DNA from: Yamagishiella unicocca | Taxonomy: Eukaryota > Chlorophyta > Chlorophyceae > Chlamydomonadales > Volvocaceae | Length of the DNA: 64,000 nt | NCBI GenBank assembly: GCA_003116995.1 | Contig: BDSL01000101.1 | Span: 310,001 to 374,000, forward strand | Reading direction: 5' to 3' | Shown here: piece after piece, positions 22,601 to 32,698 of the stretch | Layout of the letters: each line of letters starts with the position of its first letter | How positions within the stretch are numbered: position 1 is the first letter of the stretch | The notes under the pieces: model-generated | Seen by the model: the letters and a program-made list of their open reading frames with translations, nothing else | Database searches by the model: none | What the model was told of the DNA's origin: nothing | Made by a program: the position numbers and the translations under genes

Positions 22601-25600
22601 GGGATGCGAAATACCGCGAAATGGGCAACGGGGGCAAGGCCGCCGCCTTGGTGCGTGAGGTGAAGCGTGAGATGCAGGAAGAGCGCCAGCGGGAAGTCGT
22701 AGCGGAAAAGGAGGCAACTCGCAGGCGGCTGCAGGAAAAGCACGAAATCCGTGAGCGCGAGCACCGGGCGCTGCGGGAAGAGGCGATGAGGCGCCTGAAT
22801 GCTTCGCGTGCACGTATTTGCATGGGGCACCGTAGGTTAGGACACCTGGGTTTCACCAGCATGCGCGCGATGGCAGCACACAAGATGGTGAAGGGGCTGG
22901 GTTACTCCCCGGCTGATGTAGACGCCGCGAAGGGCGTTGCATGCGAGCCCTGCGCGCTGGGGAAGCAAACCCAGCAGTCGCATCCGTCGTCAGGCCACGT
23001 TAGCACGGAGCGATTGCAGCTGGTGCACATGGACCTGTGTGGGCCCATGCCGATTAAGTCGGCTGGTGGAGGACTGTACATTGCTACGTTTTTGGACGAC
23101 TACAGCAAGTATTCAGAAGTGCGGCTCCTGGCGTCGAAGGATAAGGTCGCAGAAGAAGTCGAGAAGGTCCTAAAGTCGTGGGAGCGCCAAACCGGCGAGA
23201 AGTTGCGCCGTGTTCGGACGGACCGCGGCACTGAGTACGTGAATGCCAAATTGTGCCAAGTTTTCGAGAATTTGGGCGTTAAGCATGAGAAGTCGGCACC
23301 GTACACCCCGCAGCAAAACGGGGCAGCAGAGCGGCTCAATCGCACTTTGCTTGAACGTGTGAGGACCATGATGGAGGGCTCGCCCGACTGTCCGCAGAAC
23401 ATGTGGGGCGAGGCAGTGTTCACGTCGTCGCATTTGCGGAACGTATCCGCCACGTCTGATAGCGTGCTCACACCGTGGGAGCGGTTCACTGGCGAGAAGC
23501 CGGACATTTCGTATTTGCGTGAGTTTGGGTGTGCAGCATACGTGATGATTCCGAAGCCCCAGCAGTCCAAGCTGGGGCCTGTGGCCCGCAAAGGCATTTT
23601 GGTGGGCTACGAGCCCGAAGGGCATGCATGGCGTGTGTGGCTACCTGGGCACAAGAAAATCCTCGTTAGCAAAAATGTCAAGTTTGCTGACTGCGTCGAT
23701 TGCCGCATGGAGGAGGTGTCAGAGTCGTCTGATGATGAGACGGATTCGGGGTCGGAGGAGGAGGAATGGGAGGAAATGTTGTCCTACCCCAATACCGATG
23801 ATGAGGGTGAAGGTGGTGAGTCCGAGCCGGATGGCGAGTCAGATGGTGAGCCGGATGGCGAGCCAGACGGCGATGGCCCCGAGCCAGATGATGACCCCGA
23901 GCCGGATGACGCAGGGCCAAGTGAGGCGGACCAGCCCATTGCGCAGCGTAGGGCCAAGCGGGTTAACGCCGGTGTGCCTCCAAGTCGTTATACTGGAGCC
24001 GTGGATCAGCGTGGCGTGGAAGTCATGACGCCGGCGACCTATGCAGAGGCAATGGCGTCCCCCTATGCCGTGCAGTGGCAGGCCGCGATGGAGGAGGAGT
24101 TGGCGTCCTTGCAGGAGAAGGGCACGTGGGTTTTGGAGCCCAAACCGCAGGGCGCGCGTGCGATGGGTGTAAAGTGGGTCTTTGCTTTGAAACAGGACAA
24201 GCACGGAGTGATTGAGAGGTTCAAGGCCCGCCTAGTCGTCAAGGGCTTTATGCAGCGTGAGGGCGTTGATTTCAAGGAAGTGTTCGCGCCTGTCAGCAAG
24301 CATGCCACGCTGCGGGCTTTCCTGGCCATGGTTGCGGCTGGGGACATGGAGCTTCATCAGCTCGATGTTAAGACCGCTTTCCTGAATGGTGATTTGGAGG
24401 AGGAGATTTTCGTGGAGCAGCCCCCCGGTTTTGCGACGGGTGGGCGAGCAAACGTGTGCCGCTTGCGCAAGTCGCTGTATGGCTTGCGGCAGGCATCTCG
24501 CACCTGGCACAAGAAGTTGCACGAGCAGCTGGTGGCGATGGGTTTCAAGGAATCCGATGCGGACCCCAGCTTGTACGTGCGGGACGTCGATGGTGATGTT
24601 GTGCACGTGCTGGTCTACGTCGACGATTTGCTGATTGCGTCGTACGGTGTGGCGAAGGTGCTGGAAGTGAAGTCGGCCATCATGCAAGTTTTCGATTGCC
24701 GCGATATGGGGGAGGCCGACCTTTTCCTGGGTCTGGCCATTCAGCGGGATCGGGAGTCTCGCACGATTACGGTGTCCCAGCGCCGGATGATTGAGGAAGT
24801 GGTGGCCGAGTACGGCATGTCGAAGTCCCGGCCCAAGGCAGTCCCCATGACCCCGGGTACGGTCCTGGTGAAGCCCGGGGCGGATGAGCGTTTGGAGGTT
24901 GAGCGCTACCCGTACAGTGCGCTGGTGGGCAGCCTGCTGTACATCGCTGGTTGCACGCGTCCAGACATCTCTCACGCCGTGGGAGTGCTGACGCGGCACA
25001 TGTCGGCTCCGGGGAAGGAGCACTGGAAGGCAGCGAAAGAGGTGGTGCGGTATCTGGCTGGCACGGCAAATTATGGCCTGGTGTTCGGTGGCGGTCGCGT
25101 GGATGAGGGCCTCATTGGCTACACCGACGCGGATCACGCGGGTTGCGTGGAGTCGCGCCGTTCGACCACGGGTTTTGTGTTTTCGCTGCATGGGGGCCCG
25201 GTGAGCTGGTCGAGCAAGTTCCAGCGCACCGTGGCGGTGTCCACGATGGAGGCCGAGTATGTAGCGGCATCGGAGGGGGTTAAGGAGGCGCTGTGGTTGC
25301 GGCAGTTGCTGTGCGACATGGGGTACATGCTGGTCGCTACGAAAGTCAACTGCGACAGCCAGTGCGCGATCAAGGTGATTAAGAACCCGGTCGTTTCCGA
25401 GAGGTCGAAGCACATTGCGGTGCGGTACCATCTGATCCGGGAGCACGTGACGCGCGGCGCGATTGTCATGGTTGACTGCCGCACGTCGGAGATGGTGGCG
25501 GACTGCCTGACGAAGCCGTTGGCGTTCGAGAAGTTCCGGCAGTTTCGCGAGAGCATGAGCGTATGCAAGATCTGACCACGTGGGAGTGTTGTGAAATGAT

Positions 25601-28600
25601 GGTCAGCTCTGCTACGCAGCCTATTGGAGGCTTTAGCCGTACCGCAGTACGGCTCTCAGTGTGGTGTTAGGAGAGCGTTCCCTGAGTAGGTTCTCTCTCT
25701 CACTGTAACGGATTATGGAGTAATCGCCCTTATCACAACAGCAGCACTCCGCTCGGCGCCACTCACAAGTTCCCGCGCGGGTGACGGCTCGCTCCTCGCA
25801 CATGTTGATGCTGACGCCGAAGTCACCGACCTTGAGGCGCCAATCGTGGGTGAACATGATGTTCTCGGGCTGTGGAGGGAACACGCGATACATGGAAGTG
25901 GGAGGGATGTTTTATTGTAGATATCTCGAAGAGCCCAAAGTAAAGGTTTGGTGGCATTTGGCGAAGTCTCTGTGCAACTGGTAGGGAACGCCGTGACTGG
26001 CTGCGCTGAGCAGCGCAAGCTGGGTGCTTCTTCAAACAGGCGGCAGCGGTGCGATGACGTCACACGTCGATGGGACATTTAGTAATCTCCCCCGATACGT
26101 GAGCCGCGCATGTGAGGTCACCGCCGGCGACTTCGCATCAGCTCAGCGCGCCGGCTGCCGCCCTCCACGCACCTTGATGTCCCGGTGGCAGATGCCCTTC
26201 GCGTGCAGGTAGGCCAGCGCCTCCAGGAAGGGCACCAGAACGATCTCCTGCACCTGCAGGGGCCACACACACACGTGGCAGGCTGAGATCTCCCTTTTTT
26301 GGTGAGAAACTGCCGTCGTAAACCTCTAACTACAAAGGGAAAGGGATACGGTGTAGCAGACTCTCAGGTCCAGCAGGAGGGGGCTGCGGCCCCTCACGCC
26401 CCTCTCCTTATAGGAGAGTGCTTCGGCGGTCTTTCCGTTAGGGCAGGGTAGCTGCCCTTGACCAACGCCAGGCCCGGTCAGATGATGTAATACACACACA
26501 CACTCTCTCCTCCCGCTCCCCCTGGCCTCCCCGTCTGCTGCCACACACCTGCTCCTCGCTCATCCGGCGCCGCATGCTCCGATGCACGCCGTACAGGTCA
26601 CCGAGCGATGCAAACTCCTGCACCAACACGAGCCGTCCCTCCTCCTGCGGGCGCGGCGGCCGAGCGGTAGACATCATGTCAGCGAGTAATTGCCTTCAGC
26701 GTACAGACAACGGGGCATGGCTGCCGCTCTTTGCTCCCAGACTCTCCCGGTAGTCGTTTGCCGCGCGCCGTGCGTGATACCCAGGCCCGGAGGCCTCGTC
26801 CACAACAAAGCTCCTCGAGGCCAGGATGCACCGCTCTGGAAACACGAACGCGGCGTCGGCGGTGCCGCCGCCTGCGCCCCGGCGTCATGCGTCCGCATCT
26901 ACCTGAAATGCGGCGTACAGCATGATGATGTTCTTGTGCAGGGCGTCGGCATGGATCTGCGTCGGGAAGAGTGGGGTGTCGGACGAACAAAGACTCCTTA
27001 TATTTCGATCTAGACAGAGACTTAAGTAGCCACAGAACAGGGGATGACATAGACGGCTAGGGGAGCTTGCAGGGGAGGATGCTCGGTGCCCCGGTTGCTG
27101 GCGATCGCAGCCCTCGTACCGTGATTTCTCGTGCGATCATATGAATGGCGTTGGCTGGCACCCTGGGGGGGGGGGAAGAGGATGCTGTCAGGGATGATGA
27201 CGGAGGATGCAGTAGGGCTTCGCCGAAGCGCGAGTACGACAAAATCAGCCTCCCCTGAACTGCTGTGCCTGTCATGGTATGGCAATAAACATGTGCCGCC
27301 TGGCAGGAGATCAGGTCCGTTAAGCGTTAGCTTACACCGTTATAGGTAAAAATGGAGGTCGGGCGGCGATAAGTGTGGCTTGTCTCAACCAGTCAATACT
27401 TTGAGTAATCATCGCAGGATTAGGAAAAACCCACGCCAACTTCGTTACGGCGTAGCCGCCGATGTTCCCCTGCGTGACCTACTTTGCGAGGAAGTAGACC
27501 TTCAAGGCCACCGCCAGGCCAGAGCGCAGGCAGGTCGCCTGCAGGATCATTCGTACAAATGAAGGTAACGCCAAGTGTCGCATAAAGTTATCCGCTCTGC
27601 GTTCTAGTTATTCCGTCAAAGACCAAGCGGCCGTCGGCTCTGCGGTCGCTGCACAGCTCCTGTAGCGGCCCATGGAATGGCCTCCGAGCCCTCGCTCCCG
27701 TAGCGGTCACCTGATAGACGGTCGACGAAGCGCCCTTGTAGATCCTTCTGCTGATATTGTAATCCTGCAGCCAAGATAATATGTGCGGATGGGGGTTTGT
27801 CAGCTCGGGAAAGGTCAGACGCCAGTCACACCGAGCAGACGGTAGGATGCAGACGCGTACAGACCGCTGCGCCTTTAGGGCCCTCGCATGTGCGGCAGGT
27901 GTCCGTACGCGGCGCATACTTACCGCCAGGCTCCATACGGAACGGCGCATCGCAGGCGGAGTTCCGGCCGATGCGGCCAAGAGCACTGACACGGGGGGCC
28001 GCGCGCAGGGCGAGCCCCGCTCCTCCTCATCGGCAGCCGCATCCTCAGAACCAGCTCCGGCAGCAAGGGGCACAGGTGCGGAACCGGGGGTCTGGCCGAC
28101 GCTGCTGTCCGACACAAACGATTCCGAGAAGGGAAAACAGGCCGAAGCAGTCGTCTCGAGGCTTGCCTTTTCCTTGGACTGCCGTTGGGCTTCGAGAGTT
28201 GACTCGAAATCAATGCTGAGGCTATTGACGAGCTTGCTGGCGGCACTGATTGGAATAGCCAGGGCTCTTCTCTCAAGGGTATTGTCAGAAGAAGCGGCAA
28301 GCTGAGCGCGGAGCCGCTGTGATCCAGCTGTCGAAGAGGTAGCCCAAAGAGCAGCACTACTGGGCGGTGACACCGACGCATCTTCCGTCAGGGGCGCTTG
28401 ACGTGAGCTCCCCATCGAGGTTGATACCGAACAAGGAAATTTGGTTCGTAGGGCGGCTACCTCGACACCCAGAGAGCATACGTCCTCGTCCTTGGAAACC
28501 CTGCTTGATGGCCTTGACAGCACCTCCGTGTCGTGACCTCCGGTGTCTCGTCCGGTGTCTTTTCCGTGAAAGAAAGAGCCAAGCTTCTTCATAAGGTTGC

Positions 28601-28679
28601 TTCCGTTCTTCGGCAACGGTAGGTCACCTGTTTTGGATGGACTGGCACCAAGCATGTTTGCAGATAGCCGAAAATCCAC
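19696..28679 (-). CDS. Ser/Thr protein kinase with long N-terminal region, volvocine-type
   Basis: About 661 aa from exons 27711-28679, 27483-27538, 27120-27162, 26903-26956, 26549-26644, 26173-26253, 25767-25869, 20751-20761, 20427-20510, 20015-20305 and 19696-19893; all phases join. The first ~300 residues are Ser/Ala-rich and of unknown role. The kinase domain is complete: P-loop YKGASSTVYQ, catalytic Lys in VALKVYFLA, alpha-C Glu in IAREI, hinge VLVQEFASLGDLY, HRDIKPENIMF, GDFGVS, GTLDYMAPEV, then DVWGTGVLTYELLVGFPPF and a C-lobe ending LLQHPWLRRAA. Active-site residues are present, so it should be catalytically active. The activation-loop context and the VDVW/YELLVG-PPF pattern resemble an expanded volvocine family distantly like Aurora kinases (family recall, not a search). 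The short Gly/Pro tail after the domain is well phased. A copia element sits in the intron between exons 25767-25869 and 20751-20761. Confidence 0.92.
20751..20761 (-). other. 11-nt microexon of the kinase gene
   Basis: Minus strand reads CCCGCAG, then TGGATTACATG, then GTGAGGGG: an acceptor, 11 nt, and a donor. The upstream exon ends GGA-ACT-T (phase 1) and the downstream exon starts GCG-CCG-GAG (phase 0). Joined through the 11 nt this gives G-T-L-D-Y-M-A-P-E, the expected activation-segment motif; without it the frame breaks. Confidence 0.9.
21063..21067. repeat. 5' target-site duplication GCAGC
   Basis: GCAGC directly before the 5' LTR; repeated at 25741-25745 after the 3' LTR. Five bases is the usual copia duplication length. 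Confidence 0.95.
21068..21221 (+). repeat. 5' LTR
   Basis: 154 bp, TGTTGTGA...TCACAACA. It should contain promoter and poly(A) functions; no clear TATA box picked out. Matches 25587-25740 with no difference that I can see. Confidence 0.96.
21222..21239 (+). promoter_or_regulatory. minus-strand primer-binding site, half-tRNA-Met type
   Basis: GGTTATGAGCCCCGCGCT immediately follows the LTR. Its complement reads as the D-stem end plus anticodon arm of a Met tRNA, with CAU in GGGCTCATAACC, rather than a tRNA 3' end. This is the copia-style arrangement in which a cleaved 5' half of tRNA-Met primes reverse transcription. Confidence 0.75.
21314..22186 (+). CDS. copia Gag (capsid/nucleocapsid) polyprotein
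   Basis: 290-residue frame from the first ATG (MKQVPDNHLF). The N-terminal two thirds match copia gag (UBN2-like: LWVAISRRYSQTSRAAKSNI; YLARLRILRIKMH). A Gly-rich linker precedes one CCHC zinc knuckle at residues ~229-242 (CHSCGKKGHIQANC) and a basic Gln/Ala-rich stretch. The last ~25 residues in this frame look out of register; the pol frame already reads plausible sequence there. Stop at 22184-22186. Confidence 0.92.
   Translation: MKQVPDNHLFTSDNYVEVAAIVRRALGSKGWADAIHELPARRETLDARENQKSRALIMQYLTTLELPSLEVHETAYDLWVAISRRYSQTSRAAKSNIQMEISTFSMAHNETCSDYLARLRILRIKMHCAAMEMDEAQYIHTLLFGLPSSYETFKTVMMNAIDVATVEELGRRLINEETSRNRANQQASVNAVGRRHFGNGGGGAGGSGAGGGGTGGDGGKFNRHKDKICHSCGKKGHIQANCRTRERREREQAQQAPQAQAAPPPYLSKARRRHRDSGGTLLPPQTWLPT
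22183..25575 (+). CDS. copia Pol (protease, integrase, reverse transcriptase, RNase H)
   Basis: Open frame of 1,130 codons, -1 relative to gag and open further upstream through the end of gag; the GTG at 22183 is probably not a start. Order by residue: protease DTGA ~11; integrase zinc site GHRRLGHLG ~213 and CEPC; catalytic core HMDLCGP ~281, TDRGTEY ~346, NGAAERLNRT ~380; an acidic Glu/Asp/Pro repeat spacer ~511-582; RT WVFALKQDKHG ~665, QLDVKTAFLNGDL, YVDDLLIA ~812; RNase H YTDADHAG ~980, STMEAEYVA ~1020 and CDSQCA ~1057. No internal stop; probably active if gag and pol are joined by frameshifting. Confidence 0.96.
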   Translation: MTTAKDEWLFDTGAEEFLTGCSGALFNVKSLTMKNSIEFRMADKASKFSKWRGQVTFGVDGFGMDVTMHPHVVPGIGMNLFSMKALKRAFGHVTTVLDGDQSYIAINGEPALQMYERDGMYFVRARVQDPMLDVIETARWDAKYREMGNGGKAAALVREVKREMQEERQREVVAEKEATRRRLQEKHEIREREHRALREEAMRRLNASRARICMGHRRLGHLGFTSMRAMAAHKMVKGLGYSPADVDAAKGVACEPCALGKQTQQSHPSSGHVSTERLQLVHMDLCGPMPIKSAGGGLYIATFLDDYSKYSEVRLLASKDKVAEEVEKVLKSWERQTGEKLRRVRTDRGTEYVNAKLCQVFENLGVKHEKSAPYTPQQNGAAERLNRTLLERVRTMMEGSPDCPQNMWGEAVFTSSHLRNVSATSDSVLTPWERFTGEKPDISYLREFGCAAYVMIPKPQQSKLGPVARKGILVGYEPEGHAWRVWLPGHKKILVSKNVKFADCVDCRMEEVSESSDDETDSGSEEEEWEEMLSYPNTDDEGEGGESEPDGESDGEPDGEPDGDGPEPDDDPEPDDAGPSEADQPIAQRRAKRVNAGVPPSRYTGAVDQRGVEVMTPATYAEAMASPYAVQWQAAMEEELASLQEKGTWVLEPKPQGARAMGVKWVFALKQDKHGVIERFKARLVVKGFMQREGVDFKEVFAPVSKHATLRAFLAMVAAGDMELHQLDVKTAFLNGDLEEEIFVEQPPGFATGGRANVCRLRKSLYGLRQASRTWHKKLHEQLVAMGFKESDADPSLYVRDVDGDVVHVLVYVDDLLIASYGVAKVLEVKSAIMQVFDCRDMGEADLFLGLAIQRDRESRTITVSQRRMIEEVVAEYGMSKSRPKAVPMTPGTVLVKPGADERLEVERYPYSALVGSLLYIAGCTRPDISHAVGVLTRHMSAPGKEHWKAAKEVVRYLAGTANYGLVFGGGRVDEGLIGYTDADHAGCVESRRSTTGFVFSLHGGPVSWSSKFQRTVAVSTMEAEYVAASEGVKEALWLRQLLCDMGYMLVATKVNCDSQCAIKVIKNPVVSERSKHIAVRYHLIREHVTRGAIVMVDCRTSEMVADCLTKPLAFEKFRQFRESMSVCKI
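25580..25586 (+). promoter_or_regulatory. polypurine tract
   Basis: GTGGGAG directly abuts the 3' LTR, the position from which plus-strand synthesis is primed. Short and not wholly purine. Confidence 0.55.
25587..25740 (+). repeat. 3' LTR
   Basis: 154-bp copy of the 5' LTR, followed by the GCAGC duplication at 25741-25745 and, 21 nt further on, by kinase exon 25767-25869 (minus strand). Confidence 0.96.
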
Positions 28680-31600
28680 ACGGATAGCCGTCAGACTTTT
28701 GAGGGCAGATGATGACTTGAATGTGAAAGCCGGAACGAAAGACTATTGGACGGAAGCCGTAACGACTTGACTTGGCACGTTTTCGGGTAAACGCCGAATC
28801 TATCCTATGACGTGAGAACGAGACCCCGAGATGCAACGTCTCGGATTCTTGGCTATTAACCCTGGTGTGTTCTAGTTGCCGTAAGCTGTCCAGACAGTAC
28901 AAGTATTGCCTCCCGCAAAACCACAACCGCCAGCTCTGGTAACATTAGGATGGGTAGCGACAGTATTATTTTGCAAATCATATCAAGAGATAATGAAAGC
29001 TGAATGTTAAGATACTCCTCGAGCCAGTGTTACGCATCTACCAAGGGGGCGTACGTCGGCGACTGCGGTAATATGCCACCTTAGGTTGGAAAAGGTCAGG
29101 CGAGTACTGGCACATAGTTAAATTTGGAGGAATCATAAAGCGGCCAAGAATATATTCCATCGACAATTTAACGGGTTCCGTCGCGACCCTCGCGAGCTGA
29201 AAACGGTTTCGTAGAGTCCCATCCTCCCATGCTAAGTGTGCGTTCGTTCGGATGTTGCCAACTTGTTCATAGTGCAATGGGATGCAATCACATGCTTAAA
29301 TGCGGTAAGATGCAATAACGTCGTTTCCAGGCGTAAGACGTCAAATCTATGACCTTTTTACGACTTCACTTAGAAGCATTGCTCTCTCAAACCATTCAAA
29401 AACGGTCCAGGGGTGCCGCAGTTATATTACATCAGCGCTGCAGAACGGTCTGGTCTCCCACATGTTCTAGGTCACGGTGGGTACCCTCACAACGAGGATT
29501 CAGCTTGGTGCCCGGCGAGTGCTGCGTGACTTGCCATCATTTCGGTGTGGAAAAGGAGGAATAAACGCCGCCCATTTGCAAGCGTTGGAGCCATATGTCG
29601 GTGCCTTAACGCGTAATGCCCCCTTAGGCCGTACACGGCTCTGCGGAATTCCGGGAGTGCTGGGCACTACCTATAGAGCTTCGAGGTATGGGGCAATGGT
29701 GTCTTGGTTTGGTGGTTCGTTTACACCGTGGGGACAGTGTCTAAATCTGTGGAAGGAGTGTCTGCGGCTAGGCTGCAATTTGGCCAATCTGCACAGCAAA
29801 GTTTATACCTGCAATAGATAGCAGCTATCAACACCCAGGGTGCATCTCCCATGCGCAACACATGTGCCTCAATCCACGCCAGCATGGGATGTGTGCGCTG
29901 TGGAGGGGAAGACGGCCAGCATGCGGAGGTGCTTAAATGCTACGGGGTAGATTGCAGCAAACCTGATGCTGCTGTAGCAAAACCAGGCAAATTCATTAAG
30001 CCGAAGCCGCCGTAATCACTGGGCGCTTGGAATTTAGCTAAGGTCCGCGCAAACAAAGTCAACGATTGCGGAGGGAGGGGTTGCTGGAAGGTGGGCGGTG
30101 TAGTGCATGTACCGGTATGAATGGAGAGTTCTCATGGGCATGGCGCATGGGCCCTGACGGGCGGCCACGGGCAGCTTAAGGTAGCTTTGACAGTGGGGCA
30201 CGTTGCAGGCATCTCTTACCACAGAGCTCCCCAACTGTACTACATGTGCTGCAGAGAAATTGATGGTTCAGGACTCGATGGGTGGCGTGGGTCTCTCTGG
30301 CCGGCACTGATGGCTCGAGATGGCCAGCCTGGGCTATAGCCAATGGCTACTATTGCCTTGAGCTACCCTGGTCGAGGCTTGCGCTGACGAAGAACCCTAC
30401 CGAAAAATCCAACCTGCATATTTCGGCAAACGACGTAAATATTTACACGTATTTACACGTGACAATTTAGCAGGAAGGAACAAGAAAAGAACCAACAAGG
30501 CGTGCAACAATGCCAAACAAGCTCGTTTCAAAACCGTATATGTTTCCTGCTGGGTAGTGAGCATCATTATCCTTGGCCACAGAAAACGGGTATTGAACTA
30601 TTGGGGCGTCGAATGGCAGGGGTAATGGCTGGCTTCGTAGCGTAAGGTCTCGGTATAAGCGCCCTCTCTGTCCTGGGCTTATGGGTACTGTACAATATCA
30701 CCAGACGAGACAATGATTGGTGTAAAAATGTTGTCGAGGGCCTACCGGTAATTGCATTCGTTTAGGGTTGCCTTCCCACTAGGTAATCTATCGGCTTTCG
30801 GTACGGTGCAACATGATGCAGCCGGCACACGGTAACGCCGGGCCAATAACGTGTACTTTGTCCTCTATTCCACGAAGGAAGAAACGTGATAACACACCGA
30901 AAAACGCTCAGAATTTCGCAGTACCGGTATCAACCTGGACGCAGGCCGTTACGAAACCGAATTAATAGAATACATAAATCCGTACCAGTCGCTGGGTTCG
31001 CTGTGCCCCGCTGTGCCAGTCCCCCAGCCCACGGTGGCCTTTTCCTGAACCACTCGCCTAGCGGCCTAGGTCTCACCGCCGTGCCGTGACATGGTGATCC
31101 CCTTTCACTCTTAGGCTACCGGTATCGTTGGTAAAACACAAAGTGACTGATACGGATTCGTTGGGGCGGAGGTGCGTAGTATCCATACATGACTTCGAAC
31201 GCATGCCGCCGAGCGCTCGCCGAGTAGCCAGCGAATGCGGCACTCAGTGCGGTCACTACCGCGCAGTACTGTAGCTTCAAGTACGTACGTTGGTCCAATT
31301 TGGCGGGGGGCCCACAGGTCCTACGCATCCGTCCGGCGTACATTAGCCTTGACACTCCACGGTTGCTTGCACGGACGCGCATAGACACCTGCGCGAGCGT
31401 CGAGTGGCACCGTCCGCCTGGTAGCCTTCAGCACTGTTGAAGTGGTGCGCAGCGACCGTGATGTTGGTTAAAACGTGCCAAAAGAAGCGTGCGGATGTGG
31501 CGAGGGCGGTCTTCAAGAAGCGGATAACAAATCGTCTCGCAGAGCTCCTCCTGACTACTGTACACGTCACGTCCCCAAGCGAGTGCGCTCGTTCCCTCCT

Positions 31601-32698
31601 TCCCGCCGCAGCCGGCTGCGACTGTCAACACCCGCACGCAGCACAACGCACGCCACCCGTCTGGCGATGAAACCACGCCTGACCTCTCAATACACAGAAG
31701 AGGAACTCGGTTGCTGTGCAGCGGCATCATAGCCCGCCGCTGACGTGCGACGCCCCAGGGGAACCGCAGTAAGGACCACGCTAAAAGAAAGCAGAGACCA
31801 CCCCCACAGAACCAGGCACGTCAGCGGCTCAACTTGCAAAGGCTACTGTCGTTCCTCTTCATGAAACATGGCAACATGCCAGCGGGCCCGGCTTTGCAGC
31901 CACGCCCTCCGTGCAAGGAGGATGCGCAGGGCCTTAGCTCCGCAGGTACGGCATGTAATGGTCATGCCGTAACCCTTTGCCGCTAGGTTCGCTAGCCGCC
32001 AACTGGCCGATCTACGCCTAGCAAGAAACAACAACCCTAAAGCCTTAGCCCTCGAAACGAAACAAACGGCAGTCAAAATATGCACTCCGCGCCGGCCGCC
32101 CTGCATGCTTTTATTGTTGAAGCGCGCCTCCGAAAGGACCCGGAGTATACGGATACCGCCCTAGTGCTGTCCATATTTCCGTTAGGGGCCAACTCGGAAG
32201 GCAACGCAGGCGAGCAGCGTAGAGGCACGCGGGCGGAAGGGAGACGGAAGATGGATTCTGCAACTAAATTATCCACCCAGAGAACGGACAGGGGGCACCG
32301 TTCGGCAGATCCATTGGGTTCGCTCTTCCCTGGCAGCCAGGCTCTTCTCGTAGAAAGGGCCCTGGGGAAGTACCTGACAGCAAGGCCGCAAGCGACACGC
32401 GCGAACCGAGTAATCGTCGTCTTCATCGTTGAAACCATAAGCACAAGTTGGGAATACTAGACGCCTCGCGAACCACATCACCTCCACATGTCACGCGCTC
32501 CGTACTAGTCTGCCGACCAACTCGTCACGTAATGTGCCGTACCCCAATATTTTCGAAAACGATTAGACTCCTGGCGGTATCTTGCTCTACAACTGCAAAC
32601 TTGGAAAGCCTGGCAGCTCAACGAATAAGAAATAATTATCCATCTATCCTCGACACGGCCTGATCGCTCTAGAAGCACAGCCATCCAACATGCGCGCG
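28680..32698. other. 4-kb gene-poor region
   Basis: Between the start of the kinase gene and the stop of the pseudo-response-regulator gene. More AT-rich than the genes. Short ORFs exist on both strands but show no splice-consistent coding pattern, family motif or tandem structure. It should contain the kinase promoter and the 3' UTR of the neighbour. Confidence 0.5.

Larger units (their letters stand above)
21068..25740 (+). mobile_element. full-length Ty1/copia LTR retrotransposon
   Basis: 4,673-bp element with 154-bp terminal repeats that appear identical, TG...CA ends (TGTTGTGA / TCACAACA), a GCAGC target duplication on both sides, a primer site after the 5' LTR, gag, and a long pol with protease-integrase-RT-RNase H order, which defines copia. 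It is antisense to the kinase gene and inside one of its introns. Identical LTRs mean recent insertion. It resembles the Volvox copia element Osser in general type, but I cannot test identity. Confidence 0.97.

Noticed and set aside
26280..26500. Hairpin-rich segment in a kinase intron as a small RNA gene
   Set aside because: Two short palindromes (CTCTCCTTATAGGAGAG and GGGCAGGGTAGCTGCCC) but no tRNA, snoRNA or snRNA boxes.
19696..28679. Kinase gene broken by the retrotransposon
   Set aside because: The element is between a donor at 25767 and the microexon at 20761, so the coding sequence is intact.
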